Positions 10,449 to 22,167 of a stretch of 64,000 bases of DNA are shown here, piece after piece (the first letter of the stretch is position 1; each line of letters starts with the position of its first letter). Made by a program: the position numbers and the translations under genes. A model generated the notes under the pieces. That model worked only from the letters and a program-made list of their open reading frames with translations. It was not told where the DNA came from and searched no databases. The stretch is from contig CAVNZM010000007.1 in the NCBI GenBank assembly GCA_963693365.1, positions 3,348,001 to 3,412,000 on the forward strand. Reading direction: 5' to 3'. Source of the stretch: Amoebidium appalachense (taxonomy: Eukaryota; Ichthyosporea).

Positions 10449-11965
10449 CTGCCGGGACCTCCCCGAGGGTGCCCCACCCTTGCTAACCACACCTTCCCCC
10501 GAGGCTCAGACCCGGAGGCCCGCCCGCTGCCCCAGCACCACATTGACACCTCCCGCCTCCGGGAGCTGCTGGCATCCTACCCAGACCAATCATTCGCCGC
10601 GCAGCTCCTCCACGATGTCGAATTCGGTGTCGACATCGGCTACCGCGGCCCCTCCACCTCTTGGGTGGGCCCCAACCTACCCTCCACCCCGGCTGCTGCT
10701 GCCGCTATCACGGCGGATATTGCCAACGAAGTCGCCCTCGGCCACCTGCGCGGCCCCCTCTCCCCGGACCAGTTCTTCGCCGAATTTCCGGTCCACCTTT
10801 CCTCCCCCATCGGCGCCGTTACTAAAAAAGGGAACCCCCCAAAGTACCGTCGAATCCACCACCTCTCATGGCCCCGGGGCAGCAGCGTCAATGACAGCGT
10901 CACCTACCCCGATGAACTTCAGTACATTCGAGCCCGGAACGTCACCCAGCTCATTCTCGACGCAGGCGCCGGCTGCTACATGGCCGTGGCAGACGTGCAG
11001 GCTGCCTTCCGGCACATGCCCATCCGACCAGAAGACCATCACTTAATGGCATTCAAATGGCAGGGGCATTTTTACGTTGACACCAGTCTGCCCTTCGGCC
11101 TGAAATTTAGCCCAGCCATCTGGGCACGGATCGCGGCCACCCTCCAGTGGCTGGCACACCAGCACGGTGTTACCCTCATCTGCCACTACGTAGGCGACTG
11201 GATTATAGTCGCCCCCACCCAAGAGCAGTGCCAACGTCACCTGTCCACCTTCCTGCAACTCTGCCGAGAGCTGCACATTGCCATCTCCGAAGACAAGATG
11301 CAGGGCCCGGCTACCCGTATCGTTTTCATCGGTATCGAATTCGACTCCGTCACCATGAGGCACGGATCCCCGCTTCCAAACTCTCGGACCTACTCGACCT
11401 CACTTCCCACCAAACACCCACCATCACCATTCGGGACCTGCAATCCCTCCTCGGAAAACTCACCTGGTATGCCCAGCTGGTCCCTCCCGGGCGGGCCTTC
11501 TCCCAGCGCCTATGGGCCCTTCTCCGAAAACACCCACACCTTGCCGGGCACCACCACATACGGCTGTCTGCTGCCGCCCGGGCAGACATAACCGAATGGC
11601 ACCAGTTCCTCACATCATGGAATGGGGTGCACCTTATCACCCCCCCCACATACACCACCCTGGCCACCGATGCTGCCGGATCCGTGGGCCTAGGGGGCCA
11701 CTGGCTCGACCAATGGTTTTTCATGCCCTGGTCTCCCTCCACCCAAGCCCTCTATGCTCATGAGGGTAAACTCGGTTCCTCCGTCATCGAACTCTTGGCC
11801 ATCGCAGCCGCCGTGGCCCTCTGGGCCCCCTCCTGGTCCACCCACCATGTCCGTATTTTATGCCACAACACGGGTGCTGTGTCTGACCTGCACTCCCGGC
11901 CTTCCCCCCACCCCGTGATGGCCAAACTTATTTGGTTCATCACCCGCATGGAAATGCAATACTAA
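10449..11965 (+). pseudogene. YR-retrotransposon RT-RNase H, copy 1 (catalytic residues lost)
   Basis: The frame opens after the C-run. RT blocks: GAVTKKGNPPKYRRIHHLSW, VADVQAAFRHMPI, SLPFGLKFSPAIW. The catalytic box reads HYVGDW where copy 2 has HYVDDW, so an essential Asp is Gly. A one-base deletion near 11355 (ACCATGAGGC versus CCATGGAGGC) shifts the frame into 11147-11965. The RNase H domain keeps TLATDAAGS but reads ILCHNTGAV instead of ILCDNTGAV, and ends early at TAA 11963-11965 where copy 2 has CAA. It can neither be translated whole nor catalyse. Confidence 0.8.
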
Positions 11966-12146
11966 TTTACGTTACAGGCCTTCTACCTACCGGGACCCCT
12001 CAACCATCTAGCCGATGTCATTTCTCGTAACCAACTTCCCCGAGCCCGACGACTCCTAGCTTCCCTGCAACCGGAGCCCTGCCCCTTCCCCTCCTGGGTC
12101 CACGAGTTCCTATCCTATCCCCTGGGCTAACCCCCCCCCCCCCCAG

Positions 12147-13718
12147 ATCTCCCCTTCCGGAGCAACGCCGGCAGATTGGCCCCCCACTCTGCTCCGGCCG
12201 AGCTGCTTCGAGCCACCACTACCCTGCAGGAATAGTCGACACTCTCAAAGTGAAGACACTTTGCAATAAACCGAATTCCATATATATCTATTGTCCAATC
12301 ACAACACACATATATTAATAGACAGGAATGCACAACACGATCTACAGATGTACTCGCTCGCGACTATTGGCGAGCCATCCTTTTGAGAACAAAACTAAGC
12401 CATTTTGAAATAAAGGAAAGACAACGAGTGAGGCTAGCCAATCACGCTACCTCTCAGATAAACAGAGGAGAGCAAACAGAAATAAAATACAATAAGTTCT
12501 TATCAGGCAAGAGAGCCAGGTGTGCACAGATCTACAGATATCTGTGCCCACAGAAACAAGGGAGAGAGAGATAGGGGGGGGGGGGGGGGGAGAGAGAGAG
12601 AGAGAGAGAGAGAGACTGAGAGAGAGAGAGAAGGAAAGCAGACACGAATACAAACAAGCTAAGACACATACATACTTCAAGGCTCTTGCTGTCATACATG
12701 GTGACGTATTCCAACAAGGAATGCCAGGCCCTGAGTCTCAACCTGGACTCTCGGGCCTTTTACTCCCGGGAGCAAAAAGTGTTCATCAATTTTTGTGTGG
12801 CATCTCGGCTGCAGTCTTCCTCCGGGTCCTACCTCCCGGCCTCCCCACACACCGTGCAGCTCTTTCTCGCCTGGTGTGCCCAACGAGGGGTACAGGCCTC
12901 TTCAAGTTCCTTGGCCGGCTACAATTTGGCCATCACCAGACTCCACTTTGACATGGGCCTCCCTGCTCCCTACCCCCACGACAAGTCTCTGGCCTGGTTC
13001 CTACGAGGGGTGGGCAGATGGCAGCTTTGTCACAACATCCGGCCCCGATCATCTACCAGGGAGCCCCTCCTGCCCTCCCACCTCAGCCTACTCCATGGCC
13101 AGTGCCCCACCAAGGCCTCCTCGGACAATTTCCGGCTATGGACGGTCCTCATCGTCGGTTTTTGTGGTCTCCTCCGTTCGGGGGAATTTACCTCCAAGAC
13201 CCTGACTTCCTTCGACCCGTCCCGTCACGTTAAAAGGAAGGACGTGACCTTCAGCTACACACCGGCAGGGCCCACCGGTACTTTGCCCCATGCCACCCTC
13301 CACCTGCCAACCTCCAAGACGGATGTACAGGCCCAAGGTGTCAACGTCACTCTCGCTGCCCTGCCCCTCACCCACTTCTCCCCAGCCCATCCGCCTCCGG
13401 CAGTTCCTGGATACAACGTCCGGTCACCCCGACGACCCCCTTTTCAGTCTCGGTGGCATTCCCTCCACCAAGGGTGCTTTAAATTTCTCTGCCGACTTCC
13501 GTGCTCTCCTCTCCCGGGCAGGCCTCTCACCCTCCCGGTTTGCCGGCCACAGCCTCCGAATCGGGGGGGCCACAGCCCTGGCTGAGGCCGGGGTCGACAA
13601 CTCCCGGATCAAAAAACTCGGCAGATGGTCCTCTGACTGTTTCCTGATCTATACTCGACTTCGCCCGGCCTCCATTGCTGCCACTACCACACGTGTATTC
13701 GCCTCTATTTTTAAGTGA
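12147..13718 (+). pseudogene. YR-retrotransposon tyrosine recombinase, copy 1 (interrupted)
   Basis: The frame begins after CTAAC-C14-AG (about 12127-12146). It is cut at codon ~29 by a 484-bp solo LTR, resumes at 12722 (CQALSLNLDSRAFYS), and shifts by one extra base near 13395. The catalytic set is visible: R in CGLLRSGEFTSK, H-x-x-R in GHSLRIGGAT, a downstream GRWSSD, and the nucleophile Tyr in FLIYTRLR. It ends VFASIFK-TGA at 13716-13718. Known role: integrating the circular cDNA by strand exchange, leaving no target duplication. This is the only copy in the window that keeps the C-terminal H-R-Y part. Confidence 0.8.
12233..12716 (-). mobile_element. Solo LTR of Copia family D inside the YR gene
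   Basis: 484 bp, bounded by AGGAA at 12228-12232 and 12717-12721, a 5-bp target duplication. The intact sequence of copy 2 (CTGCAGGAATGCCAGG, ~52345) shows the empty site. On its own strand the LTR reads TGTTGGAATACGTC...GTGTCGACTA. It matches the LTR of element D at 17115-17627 except in the (GA)n/G-run part. It is a product of LTR-LTR recombination. Confidence 0.8.
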
Positions 13719-13771
13719 AACCTTTGGAGCAAGCATACTGCTCTCGTGCCGTGGTTTACAACCATTGCAGG
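13719..13771 (+). other. YR element copy 1, 3' region up to the Copia insertion
   Basis: Continues from the YR stop codon into GCCGTGGTTTACAACC and ATTGCAGG, where a Copia LTR begins. GCAGG (13767-13771) is the left copy of a target duplication; the other is at 54644-54648. Confidence 0.7.
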
Positions 13772-14696
13772 TGTTAATTTGTATAAGTATTTGGGATGAA
13801 AGCAGAGACACAGTGGTGCAGTGTGAAAACACCACAGACACACACAACAACAAAACACGGAACGATCGGAGCAGTGTACACAACAGACATCAATGTTTAG
13901 ACACGACTGAACTGAATTTATTCTGATCTTCGAATAAATACCTGAAATTCCTCTAAGTCCAATCCATACATGATTTCCGACCAGTCGGAAATCAGATCTA
14001 TCTCTAATAGAAACCAATCACTAAGAACCAATTGCTTTCAGAGAGATCCGGTACGCGGAGACGTACACGATAGGACACAGACACTAGTTAAGATCAACTC
14101 GTGTCATCATCAAGGAAGTTCTAACCTATGACATACTGCAAAGACTCAGACATATCACACTTAACCTTGATGATTGGTTAAAGCCCGGCAACACATGAAA
14201 ACTAAAGTGAATTAATGAAGTCTAAACACACATGCTATTCTAAGTGTAGCCTAAGTGTGTTACCGTCCAATGAACACGTATTAAGTAACACAAATCTACC
14301 TAACATATATTAGTAGAAAAGAAATACGATTATACACATGAAGACAAGGAGAGAAAGAAAAGAAAATAAGGAAGGAGAAAGAAGAAGGAAAAGAGAGCAC
14401 AGATCAACAAACAAGATAGTAATAGCATAACTATAACCAGAGATATTTATGTACACACGAACATGTACACGTCTCTCCCTGAGTGGGTGGATCCGTGTAC
14501 ACACAAATAAATATTCTAATCGATATCACAATACACGATTAAAGCTGATACAACACGATTACGAATATACAAGCATATCGGAGATCGATGCTACACTTTA
14601 CATAATAGGAGTGTGGCATATACACTAAGCATATGAACTGAAACATAACACAAACTGAGAAGATCTTACCATATGTAAATACTACGTATTACAACA
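13772..14696 (-). mobile_element. Copia element C, 3' LTR
   Basis: 925 bp, TGTTAATTTG...TATTACAACA on the plus strand. It is followed by TCCCCACTTAAG, the complement of a polypurine tract, and then by minus-strand pol, so it is the 3' LTR of a minus-strand element. It is homologous to the LTRs of element A (36322, 42153) and almost identical to 53901-54643. Confidence 0.8.
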
Positions 14697-14803
14697 TCCC
14701 CACTTAAGACTTTGAAGTTTGTGTTATCATATCCCCACTGAACTAGTGAAATCTCCCCACTTGAGAACAGAAACGAAAAAAAAAATTAAAGTGTGTACGT
14801 TTC

Positions 14804-14837
<34 letters not shown>

Positions 14838-15190
14838 GAGAGGGGGGAGGGGGGGGGAGAAGGGGGGGGGGGGAGGGGGGGGGGGGAAGGAACCGGGGCA
14901 AAAACAACGAATATGTATAACGTGTATAGTCGGGGTTTGATTAACTGGGTTTTAAACCAGTGAAAGATAGAGTAGAGTCATGGTACAGGTCAAACCTTAT
15001 ATAAAAACCCTAAGTGGGCATACCCACAAAGGCAATATACATATGAAATAATGATTATGATAAAGTAAGTAGTAAACATTAGAAAAGCACTCTGGAAGTA
15101 GGACGGGTCAATCCACAATATCCGGCAAACAAAGTCGGGCACGATGGGTGACATGACTCGGGCCGGGGAGGGGTTTGGTGAGGATGTCAG
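14697..15190 (-). other. Copia C 3' untranslated region with G-runs
   Basis: Polypurine tract complement at 14697-14710, then a G-rich block at about 14807-14886, the complement of the C-rich block in element A (41949-42040). No gene. Confidence 0.6.
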
Positions 15191-16723
15191 CTAAGTTGTG
15201 GGCTGACTCAACGTAGTGGACAACCACATCCCCACTTGCAATGTAGTCCTGTTGTGATACCGGACGGCAATGTGTTTGGTACGGTGCTTGATGCCGGTGG
15301 AGTTGACGATGGCAATGGTCGACTGGTTGTCACAGTACACCGGAGTCGGAGCAAGCATGGGGCAGCCGAGTTCCTTGAAGAGGTCACGGACCCAAGCAAC
15401 TTCTTGGGTGCCAGCATTGAGAGCAATCAGCTCAGCTTCAGTGGTGCTGGTGGCCGTGATGGGCTGGAGCTTGGAGTACCAGATGATGGGCATACCAGCA
15501 AACTCGATGATGTAGCCGGTGGTAGACTTCTTGCTGTCGGCACAACCAGCAAAGTCAGCATCCGTGTAGCATTCGAGTATGGGGGGCTGGGTGGCCGAGT
15601 ATTTGTAGTCAATGCCAAGGTCAATGGTGCCGAGCAGGTACCGGGCCACACGACGGAGAAGGTCCCAGTGAGTCTTGCCGGGGTTGGTGCTGAACCGACC
15701 AAGGAAGCCGATGGCATAGGCAATGTCGGGACGTGTGCACCGGGCCACCCAGAGGAGACGGCCGAGTAACTCACGGTAGGGCACGGTGAACGGTTGGGGG
15801 GGGCAGTCAGCCAGGGAGACGGTGGTGCCTGCAGGGATGGGGGTAGACTTGGACTTGGCATCGGTGAGGTTGAAGTCGTGGATGATATCCATGATGTAAG
15901 ACCGCTGGTGCATGTGGAGGTGATGGGGATCAGAGTGATTAAAATCAACACCGAGCATACGGTCAAATGGACTCATACGACAGCTGGCCATCTTGCTGAT
16001 GTGGGCAGCCAGGTCACTGGCAGCAGTAGAACCCCGGGTGTTGGTGATGGTGGAGTCGTCGACGTAGTTACCAGCCCGAACCACATCGTTGTTGGGGAAG
16101 AACCGGAGGTAGATGCACGGGTCTGTCTTAGTACGGGTCAGGCCATGGGCAAGAAGAATGCCGTCGAGGAAGTCGTACCAAGCCTTGGAGGCTTGCTTGA
16201 GGCCGTACAGGGCTTTCTTGAGTCTCCAGACCTTGCCAAGTGTGGCCATGGTGATGAATCCCGGGGGTTGTTTCATGTAGATGGTCTCGGTGAGTGGGCT
16301 GTTGAGAAAGGCCGTAGACACGTCGAGTTGATGGATGTCATGACCTTCAACAACGGCCAGAGCTAGGATAGCACGGAGAGCAGCCGGACGGATGACAGGG
16401 CTCTCAATCAACTCATAGTCAACACCGTATTGCTGACTGAAGCCTTGAGCAACACCACGGGCCTTGATTTTGGTGTCACCAGCCGAGTTGAGAGTTTTCT
16501 CGGAGACAATCCACTTGAAGCCGACGATGTTAGCACCAGGGGGAGGGTCAACAAGTTCAAAGATGTCTTTGTCGACGAAGGCTTGATACTCAGCAGTGAG
16601 GGCTGACTTGACCTGGTCACCATTGGGTCCGGAACACAGTTGACGGACAAGTTTGGGTAATTGGTCGATGTTGATGGGGGGACCGGGGGGGACTGGCAGG
16701 GTGGTGGTGGCTTGAAGTCCAAC
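15191..16723 (-). pseudogene. Copia C reverse transcriptase-RNase H (5'-truncated)
   Basis: The minus-strand frame covers the RT, including QLDVSTAFLNSPL, YGLKQASKAWYDF and GNYVDDSTIT (catalytic Y-V-D-D). RNase H follows with CYTDADFAGC, TSTTEAELIAL and VYCDNQSTIAI. It is nearly identical to element A. The 3' end has a 4-base deletion near 15247 that changes the last ~20 codons. The upstream side stops at 16723 in the sequence coding GKVGLQ; gag, protease and integrase are absent here. A frame change near 16411 also breaks the ORF. It is a remnant, not a functional gene. Confidence 0.8.
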
Positions 16724-17114
16724 CTGGTATTGTTTTGTACGGGTCTAAGGGAGCAGAGTGCACAGAGGTGTCATGTAAAACACGACTAACACATTAATGA
16801 GAGGGCAATCGGAGTTGTTCACGAGACATTGAAAGATTTCAAACAACAACTGAATCTTTATTGTGTTCTCGGTTCCTTTTGTACTTGCGACTTATCACCT
16901 TATCACAACTAAAGAGGGAGAACCAATCGGTTCTATCAGAAGATAGAAAAACACATTCCGACAGAGCATACGCATTCCAACTTTCGATTAAACTAAAGTT
17001 TAGAAACTCTTACTTAAATAAATTAAGTAATTATACATCTAGTCACTATTAACTCACATATATATTTATGTTCGTCTCTATAAAGAAACCTATTTAAATA
17101 CATATATTTCCTAA
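16724..17114. other. Unassigned AT-rich interval between two Copia fragments
   Basis: 391 bp with no coding signal. It lies between the broken end of Copia C and the 3' LTR of Copia D. TTTAAATACATATATTTCC precedes the LTR; any target duplication partner has been lost. It may be part of an unrecognised LTR. Confidence 0.35.
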
Positions 17115-17481
17115 TAGTCGACACTCTCAAAGTGAAGACACTTTGCAATAAACCGAATTCCATATATATCTATTGTCCAATCACAACACACATATATTAA
17201 CAGACAGGAATGCACAACACAATCTACAGATGTACTCGCTCGCGACTATTGGCGAGCCATCCTTTTGAGAACAAAACTAGGCCATTTTGAAATAAAGGAA
17301 AGACAACGAGTGAGGCTAGCCAATCACGCTACCTCTCAGATAAACAGAGGAGAGCAAACAGAAATAAAATACAATAAGTTCTTATCAGGCAAGAGAGCCA
17401 GGTGTGCACAGATCTACAGATATCTGTGCCCACAGAAACAAGGGAGAGAGAGATACGGGGGGGGGGGGGGGGGGAGAGAGA

Positions 17482-17534
<53 letters not shown>

Positions 17535-17627
17535 CACAAAGAAGGAAAGCAGACACGAATACAAACAAGCTAGGACACATACATACTTCAAGGCTCTTGC
17601 TGTCATACATGGTGACGTATTCCAACA
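17115..17627 (-). mobile_element. Copia element D, 3' LTR
   Basis: 513 bp. The plus strand starts TAGTCGACACTC and ends GTATTCCAACA. It is followed by TCCCCACTCAAGGGG, the complement of the polypurine tract GAGTGGGGA. It contains a G-run and a (GA)n tract at 17457-17530. It is the same family as the solo LTR at 12233. A terminal dinucleotide TA instead of CA is shared by both copies. Confidence 0.75.
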
Positions 17628-18346
17628 TCCCCACTCAAGGGGTTGAAGTTTGTGTTCTCGTGTCTGTTGATGTGACGGTAGATGAGGTCCAAACACAGGA
17701 GGGGCCGTCACACTCAAGTTTCCCCACTCGAGGATGCAAACCGAAGATCCTTGAGGTGGGAAGGAGAAAATCAAAACTGAAGAGGCACACAACGACGGTT
17801 GCCTCTGAAGACTCGAAATAAGAAATCATGGTGGTTATCGGCGATATATATATATATATAGGAAACACTAGTGTATGTGTGACGTGTTGGTGGCTAATGG
17901 TTTATACTGGGGACCACCCAGGTAAACACAAGGCATGAACATCTTGTGGACTGATTTATAGACTGGTGGTCAACCAGTTAAGACACGGGGAAGGTGCATC
18001 CCGTGGACTAGGTTTAGACTGGCAGTCAACCAGCACGCCATGGCTATAGATAATTATTTATACTGGGACGCCATCCCAGTTCGACATATATATAAAGTCG
18101 AATATAGAAGAAAACCAATATATATGGTGGGATATGAATATAAATAAACGACGGATGGTGGAGAATAATCCCCACTGAAGATGCACACATATGACGATGT
18201 AAGACTGAGTCCCCACTGATCAAGAGAAACGACGAGGAGTAGTAGACTTTCGTTGGGAGGCATCTTGATCACCGTAGGTGTGTCAACTGCTGTCCAGGGC
18301 CCCAACCTACTCAGAAACCACTTGATGATGAACACCAGTGCACGGG
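17628..18346 (-). other. Copia D 3' untranslated region
   Basis: Non-coding. Three imperfect direct repeats of about 60 bp contain the words ACTGGTGGTCAACCAGT or GACTGGCAGTCAACCAG and GTGGACT (17895-18040), each able to fold as a short hairpin. A TATATA run occurs at 17845-17860. Confidence 0.45.
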
Positions 18347-19150
18347 TCAGTCACGGAGACTGAGGTTGGCACGGTGTGTGTCGTGGGCCGGACCAGCCAG
18401 AGGCTTGGTGAAGATGTCGGCCAGGTTCTTCTTGGTGTCGATGTAGGTGACAGTGACGTCCCCACTGTTGATGTAGTCCTTGGTGTTGAAGTAACGAACG
18501 GCAATGTGCTTGGTCCGGTGCTTGATGGTGTTGGAGTGGACCAGAGCAATGGTGGACTGATTGTCACAGTACACGGGGGTGGGCTCGGTCATGGGGTAGC
18601 CCAGCTCCTTTAGTAGATCACGGTGCCAGGCAACATCTTGCACGGCAGCATTGAGGGCCAGGAGCTCGGCCTCACAGGTGGAAGTTGCAGTGATCGTCTG
18701 CAGCTTGGAGTGGTAGGTGACGGGGGTGCCTTCGAGGAGGATGACGTACCCAGACGTGGAACGACGGGTGGTGGGGCAACCAGCAAAGTCAGAATCCGAG
18801 TAGCACTCAAGGATGGGCACCTTGCTGTTGGGGGCCTTCTTCTTGTAGTAGAGGCCGAGGTTGATGGTGCCGAGCAGGTAACGAACGACACGGAGGAGAA
18901 GCTCCCAGGCAGTCTTGGTGGGCTTGGAGCTGAATCGGCCGAGGTAGCCAATGGCATACGAGATGTCAGGCCGGGAGCACCGAGCAACCCACAGCAGACG
19001 GCCGAGGAGTTCACGGTAGGGGACGGTGGTGGGCAGGGATGAGAGGGAGGTCTCGTTGATGATGGTGCCCACGGGAATAGGGGTGGCCTTAGGCTTGGCA
19101 TCGACCAGGTTGAAGTCGGTGATGATGTCCTTGATGTAGGAGGACTGCAC
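18347..19150 (-). pseudogene. Copia D RNase H and end of RT
   Basis: The minus-strand frame starts in the RT C-terminus (VPYRELLGRLLWVARCSRPD) and passes into RNase H: CYSDSDFAGC, TSTCEAELLAL, VYCDNQSTIALV, KHRTKHIAVRYF. It ends ADIFTKPLAGPAHD before the stop. It belongs with the upstream RT frame but is separated by a frame change at about 19147. About 60-65 percent similar by eye to element A, so D is a distinct family. Confidence 0.75.
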
Positions 19151-20226
19151 TGCAGCAGCTTGAGGGAGTCACGGGTGTACAGCAGTTGGGTGCCGAGGAA
19201 GATTTCTGGCAGACCGACCTTGCACTCGGCAGACTTCGTGATGTGACGAACAAGCCCCTGCATGATGGTGGAGTGCCGTGTGCAGGTGATGATGGCATCA
19301 TCAACGTAGTTGCCCGAACGGATGATGTGCCCGTTGGGGAACTGACGGAAGTAGACACACGGATCAGAACGGAGACGGGTGAGGCCGTGGGCAATGAGAA
19401 TGGAGTTGAAGAACTCGTACCATGCCAGGGATGCCTGCTTGAGTCCGTAGATGGCCTTCTTGAGTTTCCAGACTTTGTGTTCATTGCCAGGGAGGATAAA
19501 ACCAGGAGGTTGCTCCATGTACAAAGTCTCGTCGAGGGGGCTGTTGAGGAAGGCCGTGCTGATGTCGAGTTGATGGATCTCGTGGTCCTGTTGCACACCG
19601 AGGGCAAGCAGGGCACGGACGGAGGAGGACATGACGACGGGGGAAGAGTTTTCACCATAGTCAACACCGTAGACTTGGGTGAAACCCTTGGCCACACCAC
19701 GACCCTTGATCTTGGTGTCACCAGCAGAGTTGAGGACCTTCTCCGTGACAATCCACTTGAATCGGATGATGTTGGCATCGGAGGGGGGCTCAACTACGTC
19801 GAAGATGTCCTTGTCGATGAAAGCCTTGTACTCGGCAGTGAGGGCAGTCACGACTTCATCACCCTTGGTGCCAGAGCACAGCTTCTGAATTGACCGGGGC
19901 AGCTGAGACACATCAAGGCTGGGTCGGGAGATGCTCACCATAGCCATGGCAGGCCGGGAGGAGAGACGGGAGGAACGACGGGGAACGGTACGGAGGGGCT
20001 CAGGGGCCGTGGGGGTGTCTGGTACAGACACTCGGTGGTCGGGGATGGGGGCCTGGAAGCCAGGGATGGGTGCCGTGTTGAGGGGGGAGTCAGATAACAC
20101 GGGGCTGGACGGGGCCGAGTGGAACTCCGGAGACCCAGGACGAACCGGGGTGAGATGACCAGGTACGTGGTCATTGACGGCAGGGGCCGGCAGCAGGGGT
20201 TGCTGGCCGGTGGGGGGGGGGGGGGG
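19147..20226 (-). pseudogene. Copia D reverse transcriptase
   Basis: It carries IRFKWIVTEKVLNSAGDTK, QLDISTAFLNSPLDETLYM, the PPGF box, YGLKQASLAWYEF and GNYVDDAIIT (catalytic Asp pair present). It opens after a 16-nt G-run at about 20211-20226, where the integrase frame ends. The run length decides the frame, so this break could be slippage, a mutation or a base-calling error. The protein would be the C-terminal part of the Copia polyprotein. Confidence 0.8.
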
Positions 20227-22167
20227 GTGGAGCCACGGGGGCAGGTACACGACGGGGGGAACGACGGATAATCACCGACGGAATTTCATCGTCATCGGAA
20301 TTGGAATTTCCGGAATGCAGGGATGGATCGATTGAGGTCGTCTGATTGGTGGCCTGCACAGAAATCTGATTGGATGCCGTGGTGAATTGTGATTCGTCGA
20401 AGACGACATCGCGGTAGAGGTTGACCGTGTTGCCACGTAGATTCATGATCTTGTGGGCTTTGTTGGTGATATCCCAGCCCACGTAGGTGCCGAGTTTGAC
20501 GGTAGAGGCCAACTTGTCTCGTTTGGATGCAGGGACGTGTACATAGGCTGGGCAGCCGAACACGTGCAGGTGGGAGATGTCAGGCTTGACACCGTAGAAA
20601 ATTTCAAACGGTGTACGGCCATTGGCAGCTCTGGCCGGGGTCACGTTGATGATGTAGGCAGCATGCTTGAGAGCAGCTCCCCACAGCTTGGGGGAAAGGG
20701 AGTCGGCCTTGTCCTGATGAAGGAAGCACCGAACGATCTCCTGCAGATCCCTCACATTACGTTCAACGAAGCCGTTGAGTTGGGGGCAGTCAACCGGGGC
20801 AAATTCCTGAATGATGCCCTTGGACTGGCAGTACTGCTCCATAGCGTGGGAGGTGAACTCGGACCCAGAGTCTGAACGGAAGTGGGTCACCACCTTGTCG
20901 GGTTGCTTGTCAGTAGTCTCAACCAGGGCCTTGACGTATTCGAGAGTTTCGGATCGATCACGGAGGAGGTACACGATGGTGTAGCCGGAGGCATCACAGG
21001 TACACACGAGGGCCACCTTGTAGCCACCATAGGAGGCACAGGGAGGCTCGAAGAAGTCCATGTGCCACTTGGCACCGGGGAAGGGGCACTGGGTTCTGGT
21101 GCCGGAGAATGGGGCCTTGGTGGTCTTGCCGGAGACACAACCGAAGCAGTCAGTGGTGTCAGCCACTGAGAGGGATGAGGGGAGGCCTGTCACGAGGTCA
21201 CCTCTCACCATCTTGGTGAGGGTGGACAGGGCACGATGGCCGAGACGGTGGTGCCAGAGCTGAGGATCATTGTTGACCTTGACGTTGGCTACCAGAGCAG
21301 TGACGGTCCGAGGGATGGAGGGACGTATCTCATAGTCAGTGATGAAGTACAGTCCATCTGTGCCTGTGAGGGAACACACGATGTTGCCACCACGAGTGTA
21401 GAGGTAGGATGGGAATTCATCCTCATCATCTAGGTGGGCAAGGAGACCCGACTTGGAGGCCATTGAGGGTGATATCAGGAAGGCTGGGGAGTCGGGTACG
21501 TAGAGGGTGTTGAGGCTCAGTACTGATGTTACTCCGTTGTAGGTGACGGCCAGGTTGATGACACCACGGTGATGTGCAGTGACGATGCCGAGGCCGTGGA
21601 CGTCAGTCGGGGGGCATGGCTCAAGAGTAGAGAAGTACTCCTTTACTGGGCACACGTGGACGTTTGAAGCCGAGTCCCAGCAGGGGTCCATGGGTAGGGA
21701 GGCCGTGGTGGACACGAGGGCAAAATGCACCTCTTTTCCAGACTTGGTGTTGGCACGGTGACGACGGGCAATTGAGCAGCCAGGTTTGTCACACTGTGTG
21801 ACATGATGGTCTTTGTGACAGTAGGCACAGTCGAGGGAGCCAGTGGTCTTGGCTCGGGGTGGCTGGGAATGACGGTTACCCCCTTTACGTGGGGGGTAGG
21901 GTGACCGGGAACGATAGCCGGGGGAACGGGACCGTGAGTAATCACGGTCAACTGAGGGGGATCGATCGGTGGGACGACCGCGGGGGTGACGGGAGACGGA
22001 GCTGTCACGTCGGGGGATCCGGTGTCTGAGGTCGTCCTTGGTGAGGACACGGCTTTGCAGGGCACGTGCCGTTCGGACGGTGGAGGAGGACCCGGACCCA
22101 GAGTCGATGAGACCTTCACGGATCTCTGCAGCTCGGATGTCACTGATTAGACGGTTGTAGGTCTCGT
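20211..22167 (-). pseudogene. Copia D gag end, protease and integrase
   Basis: The minus-strand frame runs from 22167 (YETYNRLISDIRAAEIREG, a gag helix). Next come an Arg/Ser-rich region and a knuckle CAYCHKDHHVTQC with non-standard spacing. The protease-like DPCWDSASN has DSA where DSG/DTG is usual. The integrase zinc region is LWHHRLGHRAL...CFGCVSGK, and the catalytic triad lies in KWHMDFFEP, RSDSGSEF and NGFVERNVRDLQE. The frame is lost in the G-run at 20211-20226. Upstream of 22167 it continues without a stop into a piece of Copia B integrase, so the ORF is chimeric. D's own gag N-terminus and 5' LTR are missing. Confidence 0.75.

Larger units (their letters stand above)
8680..13771 (+). 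mobile_element. DIRS/Ngaro-like tyrosine-recombinase retrotransposon, copy 1 (defective)
   Basis: The order is Gag-like ORF, RT-RNase H, tyrosine recombinase, with no integrase, protease or methyltransferase ORF. That is the Ngaro-type layout of the DIRS order. The 5' end GGTTTT at 8680 follows AGCCTAAAA of the satellite. The matching right flank (TAACTATATATTTGATAATG) is found only at 55775. The 3' end is interrupted at 13771 by a Copia LTR, and its tail appears at 54644-54713. The 5' region lacks the segment with two CCAAT-like boxes and the TATA box present in other copies (between AAAACATCA and AGCTACAAAC). A solo LTR sits at 12233-12716. The copy is dead. Confidence 0.75.
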
